DNA from: Phymatolithon calcareum
Taxonomy: Eukaryota; Rhodophyta; Florideophyceae; Hapalidiales
NCBI GenBank assembly: GCA_977006965.1
Contig: OZ345370.1
Coordinates: 1,612,001 to 1,676,000, forward strand
Length of the DNA: 64,000 nucleotides
Reading direction: 5' to 3'
Shown: piece after piece, positions 1-13,300 of the stretch
Numbering within the stretch: the first letter of the stretch is position 1
Layout: every line of letters begins with the position of its first letter
Notes under the pieces: model-generated
Seen by the model: the letters and a program-made list of their open reading frames with translations, nothing else
Database searches by the model: none
Told to the model about the DNA's origin: nothing
Position numbers and translations under genes: made by a program

Positions 1-2
1 TT

Positions 3-1370
3 GTGGACCTCAAGGTGCGGCGTCGAATCTTACCGATTTTGTTTATCGCCGCCCTCCTTTGCTATCTTGATAGGACAAACTTGTCCTTTGCAGCACTTGA
101 CATGAACAAAGACTTAGGCTTTTCCAACAGCGTGTATGGAATGGGAGCCGGTATCTTTTTCATGACTTATGCTATTTTCGGTATTCCCAGCAGTCTGCTC
201 GTAAAACGACTGGGTGCACGACTGGGAATGCCCTTAATCTTGATTCTATGGGGGCTTGCGTCCGGCGCAATGGCTTTCATCCAGAATACCCGCGACTTCT
301 ACGTGCTTAGGCTATTGGTCGGGGCCGCCGAGGCTGGGTTCTTCCCCGCCGTTATTTACTATCTAACGCTGTGGTTTGCGGAAGAAGATATGGGACTAAG
401 CTATACCACGGTCATGACTTCAACTGCCATCTCCGGAATTATCGGCGGGCCTATTGCGGTGATCATCATGACGTATTGCAATTCTCTTTTCGGTATGCGT
501 GGCTGGCGGTGGCTCTTTATTTGCGAAGCTGTACCGACAATTGTTCTCGGCTTTGTGATGCTGTTGTACCTTGATAGAGAGCCCCAGTTTGCTCGATTCT
601 TGACATTGGAAGAACGAAATTGGCTGGTGGCTCGTCAAAAGAGACAGGAACAAAACCGTGACGGGCGTCATGCTGTCGGCGGTCTATCGGAAGCTCTGAA
701 GTTAAGCTGGCTATGGATGATTATCGGTGTTTGGCTGCTTTATTCATGTGGATACTATGGAATACTTTTCTGGCTTCCGTTGCTAATCAAATCGTTTGGC
801 GGAGTAAGCAAAATGACTGTCGGATTATTATCATCTATTCCTTACGCTTGTGCTGCATGTTCCATGCTGTTGGTTGCACGTTCATCCGATCGGCAAGGTG
901 AAAGACGTTTGCATCTCGCACTACCGGCTTTGGTTTCGGCAATTGGGTTTTTCGGTGCAGCTGCCATCCATTCATTTTTTGGTGATATCCTTTTCCCGCT
1001 CTTGTTGTGCTTAAGTTTTGCCTCGGCAGGAGTGTGGGCCATGTTCGGACCGTACTGGGGAATTCCGACAGCTATGCTTACTGGCGACACAGCTGCTGCT
1101 GGATTTGCCCTTATCAATTCTTTGGGCGTCCTTGGCGGCTTTTTCGGCCCCGATGTTGTTGGCCTCCTAACAGATAAGTTTGGGTCCTACGATGTAGCAT
1201 TGGCTCTCTTTGGAGTGATGATGACTATATCGGGCGCTATCGCTCTATGTTTGAGAGTCGATATTGGCTCTAATGCCGTAGCCCATTCCACCCCGCTTGC
1301 TGTCAATAGCGCTGGGGTAAAATATTTGGAAGAGGACTATGAAGCTCACGCATTCGGTAACGGAGCATAA
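3..1370 (+). CDS. MFS transporter, anion:cation symporter type (5' end at window edge)
   Basis: A polytopic membrane protein of about 455 visible residues with roughly 12 hydrophobic segments. The first segment contains CYLDRTNLSFAAL, the hallmark N-terminal motif of the ACS family (tartrate, phthalate, glucarate and allantoate transporters). RLLVGAAEAGFFPAVIYYLT matches the family motif in helix 4. Such proteins take up organic anions across the plasma or an organellar membrane; the substrate cannot be read from sequence. No ATG is visible: the frame is open to base 3 and starts on GTG, so a short N-terminal piece or a first exon lies left of the window. The family is commonest in bacteria and fungi, so origin by transfer is possible but unproven. 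It converges on cyclin C with only 105 bp between the stop codons. Confidence 0.88.
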   Translation: MDLKVRRRILPILFIAALLCYLDRTNLSFAALDMNKDLGFSNSVYGMGAGIFFMTYAIFGIPSSLLVKRLGARLGMPLILILWGLASGAMAFIQNTRDFYVLRLLVGAAEAGFFPAVIYYLTLWFAEEDMGLSYTTVMTSTAISGIIGGPIAVIIMTYCNSLFGMRGWRWLFICEAVPTIVLGFVMLLYLDREPQFARFLTLEERNWLVARQKRQEQNRDGRHAVGGLSEALKLSWLWMIIGVWLLYSCGYYGILFWLPLLIKSFGGVSKMTVGLLSSIPYACAACSMLLVARSSDRQGERRLHLALPALVSAIGFFGAAAIHSFFGDILFPLLLCLSFASAGVWAMFGPYWGIPTAMLTGDTAAAGFALINSLGVLGGFFGPDVVGLLTDKFGSYDVALALFGVMMTISGAIALCLRVDIGSNAVAHSTPLAVNSAGVKYLEEDYEAHAFGNGA

Positions 1371-1475
1371 GAAGCGACAAGGCAAGAGTTTTAGTAAATC
1401 ACGAAAAATGGCCGTGAGCCCCTAAACCGTGGGATTTTGATTGCCAGACCCGTTCAATAAAAAGCCCTGGTCATC

Positions 1476-2522
1476 TTAATTTCGAAAGTGCGCTTTTGGT
1501 CTGCTGGACGATGGCGGTTTTTTCGAGATGGGTGCAGGTATGCTTTGGATTTTTGGGCCAAAGTGAGACTGGAGCTTGTTGTTAATGACGTCAAGATATG
1601 TTGCCGCTAGTCGAATAGGAGCTGGCGCGTTGTACATAGAGGTGAGGTGTTGCGTCGTATCGATCACATCCTGCGTTTCAATTTTCAAGCTCGCTATCCA
1701 GTCCCGCATGTCTCGGTCTTGCAGTGTCCCAGCCATGAAGATACAAGCAATTGCAATGAGGTAGGGCGGGTACAATAGGCATGCGTCGCTACGGAAAGAG
1801 TCATTCAAAATCGGCCACGCCGTCGCCAGCAAATCAGTAATGTTCGCATCCGCGCAATATTGAACCATTGGTCTGTATGGATGGAAGATGATAAGGTCGA
1901 AGTCAAGAGCGGATATCATCTTGAACTCGTAGTCGTATACATGATTCACTGAGTAAGGATATTGATGGTCCCCAGCGTAAATCGCTGCCATTTGCGCGAC
2001 CACTATCTTCGCAGACAGAGTATGCTCCTCGGCTTTTGCAGATAGATACTGTAGATGACACGTGCGGGCATTAAACAAATGACAAAGTTAGATGACCATG
2101 GTGGAACTCGAACACGCTCTGCGAAAATACTTAGAAGACGCACCAGTGAGACAGGCGCAATTAATCGTGGGTCATGGTCTTTCAGGGAATTTCGGACGTA
2201 AAACCTTTTGAAGTATACAATAGCAGTTGCAGCAACGCGCTGACGGAGGTTTGACTTTCGAGCGAGCGTAGAAATTATTTGCGTATAGCTAACTTTGATT
2301 CTATGCACCTCTTCTTCGCTGAACAAAGGCTGGTCTCTGTCAAGAGGAATCAAGCGTACTGGTGAGTAAAGGCGCGAAACGCAGAACATCGAGCTTTCTT
2401 TGGGTACGCGCGAAAAAGAGAGCAACTTACTTCTTGATGGAAACTTGCATTTCGCGCATTATTACATCCGCATTTCTCAACCAGTTTCGATAGTGCGTGG
2501 AAGTCCAAAAGTTAGCCGCCAT
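1476..2522 (-). CDS. CCNC: Cyclin C, Mediator kinase-module cyclin (three exons)
   Basis: The model has three exons: 2522-2431, 2336-2144 and 2048-1476, joined by introns with GTAAGT...CAG and GTGCGT...CAG ends. It gives 285 residues, against about 283 for animal cyclin C. Exon 1 opens with MAANFWTSTHYRNWL, the family's N-terminal MAGNFW-type motif. Exon 2 holds the first cyclin box with LRQRVAATAIVYFKRFYVR. Exon 3 continues at YLSAKAEEH and carries the second box with LIIFHPYRPMVQYC and ACLLYPPYLIAIACI. Cyclin C pairs with CDK8 in the Mediator kinase module and controls RNA polymerase II transcription. The splice junctions restore the conserved frame exactly, which is why I trust them. The 5' end faces the DXO gene 231-402 bp away, implying a shared promoter. 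Confidence 0.93.
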
Positions 2523-2924
2523 GCTCGCTTTAGTTTGAGCGTCTTGTCCAAACAAGGGCGTCCAGGGAGGCAGGGATATTAGATTAAACACAGGTCGCAC
2601 TACAAGGGAAGATTCGTCGGCAATTATTGCCAAGGAGGTGCCCCAAATGAAGGAATTAATTTTAGTGTTGCTTTTTGACTGTAAATGTCATACACTACTG
2701 TATCATAGTACGAATTATCTGTGAGAAAATGGAACACTACAGAAATCGCTTCGATGCTCCCCCAGGCACGTCGAAAAGATCTGCTGTTTTCCCTGCCGTT
2801 CGTTTTGAAGCCGGGCCTAGGCGGTACACAGGCGGGTAGTTGCAGACATTCCCGTGGGCAACGAGCGCATGTGTGCCGGATTTCAGTGGGTAGGAAGCGT
2901 GCTCCTGCATACATTGCATACCTG

Positions 2925-4103
2925 ATGAGCAGCTTTTCTACCGATGCATTAGCAGGCCAGGCCACGGTTTTATTTGACATCGATGTTTTGAGCTGGCTTA
3001 GGCAACGCGATGCGAAAGCGCCGGGAATTCACATATCGGAGCCAAGGGAAATTACCTGCTATTCACGGGATGAGAACAGAAAAGTTGACTTCGGAAGCCG
3101 GCAACAACTTCACAAGTATTCCGATCCGCAATTGGGTTCCGACCTTGGAGAGAACTTGAATACTTTTCGTGAGAAAGCGGAAGACGACTTTGGCGTCGAG
3201 CCCGTCGTTGGCGCTTTGCAGTCATCTAAGTTTGATATAGACAATGAAGCGGATGTTATCACATACAGAAATAACCTCAACAAAATTGCTGGCACCCCCT
3301 ACAATGGACGAGATGCGTGGGAACTAGACAGCGTTATGGTAGGAACATCAGTGTTTTTCGACGTCCGCAAGCTGGATGAGGGACCCATCAACCCAACTCA
3401 CAAGCGATTCATGTACTTCGGATACCGCTTCGAGTCGTTGTGTACGAACACAAAAGATGAAGCAGTCGACGCCAATTCAGAGTTTTGCAGCATCATTCGA
3501 TTACGTCTGGGAAATCATCGAATTCTTTTCGCAGGCGAAATCGATTGCGAATGGCAATCAAGCGAGAATCAGAGCGCACTTCGGAACTACGTCGAGCTAA
3601 AAACTATGCGAGAACCCAGAAACGACCGCGATTTACAAAATATGTATCGCCATCGCTTTTTGAAGTATTGGATACAATCGTATCTTGCTGGAGTAAGAAC
3701 TGTGGTACTTGGGTTCAGAGATGACAGGGGAATCCTTCGAAGAGTGGAGCACTTTCCGACCCGCTCATTTCCTCACCTAGCGAAGGAGCATCTTTCGTCG
3801 GCACGCGATCGCAAAGGACAAGGGCCGTGGGAACCCTTCGTGTGCCTTAATTTTCTGAATATGGTACTGACACAAGTCCGGAGGACTTGTGCGCAGCATG
3901 TTGGCAAGACCGTTCGAATTCGATTCCAGCCTCAGAGCAAAAGACTTGTTGCTGTAGTCGTACCGGATAGCGATTTCGGGGATAGGATGACGCTACGACT
4001 CCGTGAACTGCCCTCAATTGCATCTGGTACGACAGTGATTGAGAGCGAGACAGAACTCTTGGGCAAGCGCAAAAGGTCATCGGCTGACTCGCAAAATCTG
4101 TAA
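2925..4103 (+). CDS. DXO: DXO/Rai1-family decapping and 5'-3' exoribonuclease
   Basis: Recognised from the DXO/Rai1 core: TPYNGRDAWELDSVMVGTSV, then YFGYRFESLC, then the metal-binding GEIDCEW near 3535, then YVELKT at 3589-3606 (the E-x-K catalytic pair), then FYRHKLLKWW-like YRHRFLKYWIQSYLAGV and a GFRDDRGI strand. These enzymes remove incompletely capped, uncapped or NAD-capped 5' ends and degrade the RNA in nucleus or cytoplasm. ATG 2925 (MSSFSTDALAG) gives 392 residues, close to the ~396 of animal DXO; an in-frame ATG at 2754 would add 57 basic residues without family resemblance, so I prefer 2925. The C-terminus ends in a basic GKRKRSS stretch that could be a nuclear signal. It is divergent from cyclin C. 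Confidence 0.92.
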   Translation: MSSFSTDALAGQATVLFDIDVLSWLRQRDAKAPGIHISEPREITCYSRDENRKVDFGSRQQLHKYSDPQLGSDLGENLNTFREKAEDDFGVEPVVGALQSSKFDIDNEADVITYRNNLNKIAGTPYNGRDAWELDSVMVGTSVFFDVRKLDEGPINPTHKRFMYFGYRFESLCTNTKDEAVDANSEFCSIIRLRLGNHRILFAGEIDCEWQSSENQSALRNYVELKTMREPRNDRDLQNMYRHRFLKYWIQSYLAGVRTVVLGFRDDRGILRRVEHFPTRSFPHLAKEHLSSARDRKGQGPWEPFVCLNFLNMVLTQVRRTCAQHVGKTVRIRFQPQSKRLVAVVVPDSDFGDRMTLRLRELPSIASGTTVIESETELLGKRKRSSADSQNL

Positions 4104-4326
4104 AAAATGACTTTATCATAATTCAATGTCTGGTGAATGTATTTGATCTGAATCCGATAAATTTTACACCGAACTTTCAGCGACAGCCCTTCGGAGGGAA
4201 GCGTCATCCTCATTCCCATTCCTCAACTCGTCTGCCTTTCGAGCACGGACACTAAAACACTCACTCGTCACCGTGCATGGATGTGCCATAACCGAAACAA
4301 CCAGGCCTGTATGGTACCATCGCACG

Positions 4327-7300
4327 ATGCCTGGAGCGCTTGTCATTCTTTATGAAAACATTGCCATACTTTCCGACAGTGAATCGAAACGACCACGCGG
4401 AAAACTAGAGAAGGCGAAGGCAATATCTGCCATATCGAACAATGTCGCAACTCGCGCAACAATCGCCGCTCTGACCGAAAACTCGGCAACTGAGATGTGT
4501 GTTGGTCGCCCGACAGAAGAAATGCTCAATGCCGGCTTTTTAAGCTGGGATGGACTAGCTGTTGAAGTTATTCAAAGCATGGCCAAGATGTGCGAAGATG
4601 CGTTGAGTGCAAAGACCAAGAAGATACCCATACGTCATGAGTACATGGCTTGCATTCGCGCTCTGTTCAAACATGCTTTTCTGCATGGACCACCAGGAGT
4701 CTTGCGAAGCATCGTGCCTGCATTTCTGTCCTATTCCTATCAGTGGCTCTCCGAAGCCGAGCTCAGGGACATTCTTGCAGATGACCTATGGCAATGCGTT
4801 CGAGACCTCTTGCTTGTAGAAGAAAATCGCGCCATGCTTTCCGCAGGCTATCTTAATAGATGGACGGATATATGCTTTCAGCAGATCACGGGAAGAGGCC
4901 CTGTGTTCCACAAGTCAAGAATTGCGTCGAACTTTGCACATGAAGCATTCGTTCTGCTCGCGAAGCCTGTCAGTACCTTCGACGTTCTAACGCAAAGTCA
5001 GAAAGGCATTCATGGGAGTGACATGAAAGGTACAGACTTTGGGTATGCGTTGATGTTGGAAAAGTGCTGCATGATTCTGGTCTTAGCAAAGTCTATGAAA
5101 GAGCGACAAGCGCGTCAGTTAGAAGGAACTGCGTTGAAGTGTATGAGCGCGGTTTTGGAAAGGCACTCGCTTGACCTCGTGGCCAGCACGGCTGCTAAAA
5201 CGGTCCTTGAATTAGCAATTCCAGCTGTGCTAATATGCTGGACAGAGCGCGGGCATCATGAATGTGCTGTGGAGTCTGCGAAAGTTCTGGTTCGCTTGGC
5301 ACAGAGTACCGAGCCGTCAGCTGTATTTCCTATCCGAGAGAGAATTGAAAGAGACTTTGGTCGTGAAGATGGAGCGTCCTCTGTAGTGAGGTCTTATGAG
5401 GATGTTAAGGAAAATGAAATCGAAGTGGCTGGAAATTTGTTTTCCATTGAGGACATTATCGCAAAGATTAAGGCGAGGGGTATGTCCGCAATTCATGTGT
5501 CTGCTTGGCTTCGCGTACTTGCGTATGTTCTTGCTTTTCGGCGAGTTTCTACCGGTGATGTATCCTCAGATTGTTTTGGAGTCATCAACTCATGTGCAAG
5601 GGCAGTTCAGGCCGTATCCGAACTTTTCAAAGCGAGCGGCGACAGTACGCAGCGAAAACTACCTATTGACCTTTTACGGTATATTTGTGATGTCATTCAA
5701 GCCTCCGCAAAGACTGTCGTGTCAGTATCATCAAGGATTGGAGTTAATGTGCAAACACATTTCAAATTTTCCGAAAGTCGAAGAATTTGGGCACTGGCGT
5801 ACTCGTGTTTGCTGCAACAGCTGATGCATGTCAAGCACGCCAGGTCGTATAAGACAAGAGGTGCCCTTTCAAGTTTTTCTGGTGCAATTGAGCGAACCAT
5901 AATGGATTGCGTTGTAGGACTCCTTAACGCGGGTCTTGTGGACAAATCGGCATTTTACTCCTCATCTAGATCTGGAGATTCTTTCTCGATGTTCCAGACA
6001 GAAAGCTGGCAGTCCTTGTTTTGTGATGGAAACAGTGCTTTAACAGAGGAAGCTGCACGCTTTGCACATGCACATATCGCACAGTCGGGTGTTAGAGACT
6101 ATGAAAGCAGAAACTATCGCTTTGCTTTAGCGTCTATTTTGACATCGTTCTGTGATCCGAATGGAGCAGATGCGCCAAGTCCTTCCGCTTTAAGGAGCTG
6201 TATTTCAGGTGTGCTCGGGCTTAGCAGAGGCGTCTGTAGCCCTAACGCACAGGAAACGATCATTATGGGGAGAGATCACAGCGAGGAAGATAGTACAATG
6301 AACGCCATAGATGCGTTCTTAACCCATTTCTCCTGTTCAGACATTCGTGCGGATACAAGTGCTAAAGTTCTTGTAAAAAAAGCGCGAATGTCAACGATTT
6401 GTTCCAGCTTGGATGTCTGGGCGGACTTATTTCACTTGACGCCGATGTATAGGCCTTCAAGCGCACGGCGAACATCAGAGTTACCCGCAAATGAAGTTCT
6501 TCGTTTCAATGTGGCCAAATCGTATCGAACTATCATTGAGCGAGATTTCGTGGAACGAATGGTGAGCTTTCTTGATGGATTTTTGTCCGACAATAGCAAG
6601 GAAAACGATGAAGAGCCTTCGTGGACGCTTGCCGACAGCGCTTCATCGGCTTCGACATCCTTTCAGGAACATGTCAAAGGTCGTTTCCCTTGCTTCTCAG
6701 ATGCTGCGTTAGAGAAGCCGATGGATTGTCACCATGCAGGCATTCTGCAAGTTGCGTTTCTTATCTCGGAGTATTTGGTGCAAGGAGCCTGCGAAGGATG
6801 CATTTCGATGCGAGAATTAGAAGAAGACGATGGCAGCTCTGTTGCCCGACTCAAGTTTCTTCTGTTCCTGCTTCTCACTAAAATTGCTGCAACCCCTGAC
6901 CTTCAAATATCCCACTCACCAGACGTTGTTTCAAGTCTCCTGTCCTCTTGCTCAGGACTATACGTGCTTTCAAGAGGTAACCATGGACAGTCTTCGTCGA
7001 GTCGAGGGCCTGTTGTTGGCTCGTCAGACGGCAGTGATGGAAATGACTGTTCTATAAGTATGTTTGGCAATCTTCTCGCTCGTCTCATCGGAAACCTTTG
7101 CCGGTCCATGTGTCGAATTGTGGAAAAGAAGACTTTGTATGTCGTACAGAAAATCAAGTCGACTCTCTTGCCCAAAGCATCAGCCCGTGGAACGAAAAGG
7201 TCCGTACGGGAGAGCCAGGGACTAACGAAGTCTCAAAGGAGGTCCCCCAGAATTCGCAAGAAACGAAGACCTAATTCTCGAAGCGGAAAGACTACGTTCA

Positions 7301-10300
7301 AGAAAAATAATGCTGCTTGGTCTGATGAGTCGGATCAGGATATGTCTGCAGGTGAAAGTTTCCACGATTCAGATTCCGAACATGAAGATGATAACGATTT
7401 GCGAGGATTTTCTACTCCTCGATCAAGGAACGGAACCGAACCTGGTAAGGCTTGTCATGAATCGAGTTCAAGCGTTCAAAAACTGGCAAACGTTTTGATA
7501 GTGTCAGCGAAAACTCTTCCAAGGTTTTCTGAGATTGTTCTAGAACAGTGCAAGAAATGTCTTCAAAGCCTGGTGAAAGCAGAATCTCGACTAAGCCCTG
7601 ATGGTCCCGGTCGAGCCCTGTTAGCGTCGGCCGTCATTGATGCTGACTGCCTTGCAATGCGCACATGTTTGTGGGAAGTTCTCCTTGAACTGGACAATGG
7701 AACTTTCGAGGTGGGCAAGGATATTGTGCACTGTGGGAAAAAATGGGAAATTCTGGAGAAAGTCTCGTTTTCTGTTGTATCAGGGTACGCCGAAGAAATT
7801 TCGAGCCTGGTGCGCAAACACTACCCACCTCTGAAACCACAAGAAAACTTTCGGTTAACTTTCCTACATTTTTCTTCCCGATTGCTTCTGAAAACGCATC
7901 CATTATCCTTGTCTTCTGCTCCGGCCAACCGTAGAGATAGACCTGCTGTCATCTCTCCTCAGATTCTGGATGAAATTATCGACATTGGAGAGGTTTTTCG
8001 AACTCGGGATGCATTTCGCATGCCGCGTTTCACTCGAATTGCGTATATGCACTTTACCATTGCGACCCTTAACAGCTTTTATTGCAGTTTTCTTAGTTCC
8101 AACAACTCATCTCAAGAAATGGCAGTAGTTGAAACTCGAATTGGCAAGGCATGTCAACATATGCGAAAAGCGTTAAGTCGTCTGCTCTCTGATTGTGATG
8201 CAGGAGTTCGAATGGCTACTGCTGGTGCATTCCATGTTTTCATGAATCTTTCGAAACAGACTGATCACTCGGACGTGGAACGCATGCTACAAGACTCCCT
8301 TCCAAATGCCGAGAAATGCCGAGTTCGGAACTTCCTTCCGCTGGGGACAGCTGACATGGATCTTGAAGCTGATAACTATGACGACAGTGAAGATGAAATA
8401 GGAGACGCAACCAAGATCTTGAAGTTGAGCAGACGTGAAACTGATCAGGTGAAGAACATTAAGAAATCGTTTCGATTTGCTGGTGCGTCCGCGAAGAGTA
8501 TCACAGCTCTTGTCGCGCTTGGAGAGATCGCAGTGGAGCAATCCGATTTGTTCCCTCTTTGTCTGTTTGAACTAATTTGCCGTGTGGCTGATGATGAATC
8601 AAGTGAAGGCATAGCGTTTAATGTCCTTATTCGGATCTGCATGCGTTTGAGTATTGCTGGACCGGAGGAGCTGTTTGCCATTGCCGGGAGGCTTGTTTTC
8701 CCGAAGTGGTTTGCGGTATTCCAAGGTCCGCGGGAGCTACCAAAATTTCCTGCCCGTCTATTCTTTGATGGTGATAGATGCCGCCACGGTGCAGTTTTTG
8801 ACTGGATACGTCTTTATAATGAGGATATACTTCCGTTCATCCTGCTTTCTGATTCTGATTCCGGGGAACTCAAGAATTCTCAGGCGTATTGTGAGATCCT
8901 TGGTGAATCGCTGTATGAAATGTTGTCGTCAAATGTTGGTGCGTTCTCGAGAATATATCCAATGATGTATACAGGGGGATCTGACCACAAAGGGGCCATG
9001 CTTTGGAATGCCATTGATGCCGCTGTGAATAACAAGTCTCGTGAATTGCAAGTTAAGAAGAAACATGAGGTCCAAGCATCTTTGTTTTTGAGTATATCAG
9101 CTGGAAATTCAAGTATAGCACTGAGTGCTCTAGGAGCCAATTCGAATCGATCTGGAGGTTTTTGGCGAGATTCCCGCGAAACCCAGCCGCCATTTTACGA
9201 TTCGCTAATCGTGGCTACCGCTCTTCAAGGACTTCATGCAGGTGTCAGTAACCCGAGCGTTCTTTGGCGTCGGAGTGATTTGTGTGGTTCTGTCTTCAAC
9301 GCGATTTCAGCTCGGCAACATGGAATGTCTCCAGATAATTTCAGTGCAGTTACAAGTGGATTAGTGAAGAATCATGGAACTCTAATCCGTCTACTCCTCT
9401 CCGCGTGGAAGTTATTCCGGGGTCCCCCTGGTCCGGTCCATCCCCAAAATCGTGTCGATGCCTTCTTCATTCTAGGTACTTTGTGGAGAATCACTGGCGT
9501 TAATATGCTCTTTGAGTCAAACAGACGAAGACTCCTATTGAATCTAGTCCTCCAAGGATTCCAGTACCCAGAGACAGCCCACAACGCGCTTTGGTTGTTG
9601 CATGATATTGCCCAGCGGTCCACCGAAATCGATGAGAAGCACCGAGTCTCTTTTAACCAAATTTTCATGAATGAAGACCTTGTTTCAGACATGGATAAGT
9701 TCATATCGTCTCGCGAGCGAAGGATGTTCGAACTTCTGGCAGTGTCACTACCGGTGCTGGTTGAAGTTTCGCTGAACTCCTGCTCAAACTCCAGAGATAG
9801 GCTTTGTCAAAACGTGGCCACTGATGGGCTTGTTTGTCTTCTGCAGGTGGCCAGTGCAAAAGAGATGTGGACTCCAATTGCATCTGCAGACATTGTGCCA
9901 GGGGCGAGAATGGTCCCAGGAGCGAAGGTGCTGAAACTAGCGAAAACAATCCAAGAAAAAGCAATCAAGGAGTCATCTTCTAACAGTACTGAAAATTACC
10001 CTTGTGCTCTATCGAAAGATTTATCGAGATTTATACTTGCAGAGCGCCGATGCAGCCGCGGGCGTCGTCAACTTCCCCTCACCTTGTCGAGGCTTAAGCA
10101 GCTTCGTGACACTTTGAATGAGAAAACTTTAGCTCGCATTGCATCTCTGATTCAGGACGAGGCGTGGCTTCGCAGTGAAGGGCGTCCTCAAGTTACTCTT
10201 GGTCTTCTGAACGAAATTCTGGGAATCTTGGTCGATATCAATCATGATGTTACATCTTGCACTGAATCGCTTTGTAATGATGTTTTCCAAACAAACTGCA

Positions 10301-13300
10301 GTCTGAGTGCCAGGGACTCAGACGCATTATTCAACATGCGTGAACTGGTATTGCAGGAATGCACTTGGCTCATCGGTGTTCTGGGGTCGATATATCCTAC
10401 AGCCGTGATCTTTGAAAGTGGTCGGCGCAGAAAGCAGCAGCGCCTAAAGGCCATGCAACTAACTGGATGTTATGAATCTCCTGAGGATGGAGTAGTGAAA
10501 GCATTTCCCCTGCTTCGAGAGTGTGTTTTCGGGGATTGTCCCGTGATCGCGAAAGCAGCATATGTCAGTTTGGTGGCGGTATTGGGTACAGCGAAGGGAA
10601 AGGAAGTCTTCAATGCGAACAAGAACGCACTTGAACCATTGGCTGAGTTTCGAGCTATTGCCCAAAAGGTTTCTAATTCTGAAGTACAACTTTCTGATTT
10701 CTTCATGGATCCGGACACCGGAGCTATTCGCGAGCCACGCTTTCTCCCTGTGATAGATAAAAAGCTGTGGGCAGTCGAGAAGGGCGAAGAAAGTGAAACC
10801 TACAGTCAGTGGTTGAAATTATTGACATCCACATTGGCTTGGAACAGCGAAAACGACGCTCTCCGTATGTTTGCACCGACTTGTTTTGTGTCAGAAGACT
10901 TCTCGCGAGCAATGTTTCCTTATCTGCTAATGGATTTAGTTGGCAACATTGATAAGGCCGAAAAGACCGTCATAAGCGAGCTTGTATCGTCACATCTTTT
11001 GACGAACGCAGACGTGCCTTTTGATGCTGTCCGAGTAATGATTCACGGGCTGGACTTTCTCTGTCAATTGCGACTTGATGAATTGCTTCGAAATGGAGTG
11101 GGGAAGATCTTCACGTCTGAAGATCAAGAATTTCTGTCTCTATATCATTTGGACATTCCTTACCGTGTCGTTGCCAAAGCCGCTGCCCGAGTCGGGATGT
11201 ATTTTTCTGCTGTCAGGTATGCGTCTCTCCACGTCGACCATGAGTGCGTATCAGAAGAACGTCGCAAGCTTGCTGCCGGCGGATCAAAAAGACGGCTGAG
11301 TTCAAGGGCTGCGACTATAGACTGGACAACCGATGTCCGCGACTCTGCCCGAAAATCTGCTGAAGATGTGCTTTTGCTTGCCGCCGAGAACATCAACGAG
11401 CCCGACATGATTCGAGGACTGGGCCAGCAAGGTGACCTGTTAGAAACAGCTTCGAACATGGCAGTCCTTGATGCAGATTGGGGACGATCAGCTGGAACTC
11501 TTGATGCGCTATGTCATCGAGACAGAGACCATGAAGAAACATCGGCTAGTCAGTCGTCGGCGTACGCTCTTCCTCCCTTGGGGACCGATTCCGCGATACC
11601 GAGCAGAGAGCACATGCTGCTTACATCGCTGAGTGGGTTGGGATGCACAAATCTAATTTCCCATTATTGGGATGCATTGAAGAGGAAGATAGCGCAGCAG
11701 CAGGTCAATGCGAAGGACGCGAGGACTGGAGAAAGCATTCTTCACCATGCATTTATTGAAAAACTGAATGAACAGCGCTTTGCTGCAGCTTGGAAATTGG
11801 GGGACTGGGAGTTGCCAGACGTGATCCTTCCGGCAACGCTTCTTCGGCAATCAGAACCTGCCGTTGGCCTGCACCAAACGATACACAAGGCACTTTCCGC
11901 ACTTTCTAGTGGAGATATCTATGCTGTGCACACTGCTGTGCGGGCAGGTCGTGAAGCTCAAGCGTCTTGGCTTAGCCAAACAGATGAATCTGAATCCGCA
12001 CAAAGATTGTACCAGGTGGCTGATAGGGTCCGTGTTCTCAACGAACTAGAAAGTGTATTCAAAATTCTGAAATTTCGACGCAACTCGGGTAAGGAAGGAG
12101 ACAATTCTCAATTTCGGAGCGCTGCATTCCTGGACTTAGTGAAACTCGGCGCGAAGGCTTCTACTGCTGGTGACAGTTTTGCCTCAGGTGACGTCACTCT
12201 TGACCTGCACGTTTCAGTCGCTCGATGTCTTGGCATGCGCAATGTTCTAGCAAGGATATCAGCAGACGCCGCAGCAACTCTTTTTGCGAGAGGGGGAGTT
12301 GGTGCCTGGGCACGGGCAGCTGCGGCGCTAGGCGATGAAGCGTCAGCTGCATTGCATGAGGCACCTGCAATTGATGTGGCTGCATGGCGTCTGCAGGAAG
12401 CTAAATTACGATGGACTGCAAGCCAAGATGGACGAATGAAGCAATTTGCTCTAGCAAGGATCAAAGAACTGATAGAAGCTGATCTTGGAGGTGCAATCAG
12501 AGAACGGGTATCGAACAGCACCAGGGCTGCGGAATCTTTCCAAATGGATTGGAATCAATTGCCCGGAGACCCAGATCGTGTTGCTGAAGTACGCGCAGAA
12601 GCATGCCAACTAGTTGCATCTTGGTCTGCTGCAATCCGTGACGAGGATCCAATGATTTTGTTCCGAAGCTATTTGGAAATGGGACTTCTTGCATTTAAGG
12701 ACTTCGAAAACAATAGCCAGCGAGGGCTCGCCCATTATTTCATGGCCGAATTTGCAGATGCTCAGCTGTCGAGCATTGACAGTTATCGGAAGACCAAGAA
12801 GTACGACCAAATGGTTATGGCTATTCAAGAGACGGCGAGGAAAGTGGCGAAGCTCGAGTCGTTGGACGTCGGTCAATTAAAGGGGACGAGAACCGGATCT
12901 GGCCGGAAAGGAAGGAGTTCCCGTAGCCAAGCTTTATCCTCTTCCAAAAATCTGGCGAGTGACCTCAGAAAACATATTACCGACCAGAAGAGGAAAATGA
13001 AAGAAGACAAGTCACGCCTTGACAGTCTGAACGCAAAATATATGGAATGGCAGAGGCTGTCATGTCATCACTATGCGTCATCCATTCGCGACGGGTCCCA
13101 AAATGATTTACGGGGATCATTTCGCCTCGTGGCTCTCTGGCTCGATTCAGACAGTATGCGAGAACAAATCACGGTCGATCTGAGAAGTGGTAATGCAAAA
13201 GGTGACCTGTGTTTGAATGTTCCACTGGCAAAACTACTGCCCCTGGCCCCTCAGCTATGCTCTCGATTGGGGGGATCAGGCAATAGCAAATTCCAGAATA

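Noticed and set aside
2754-2924. Start of DXO at ATG 2754
   Set aside because: The added 57 residues have no family match and the size then exceeds the family norm; ATG 2925 is preferred, though not proven.
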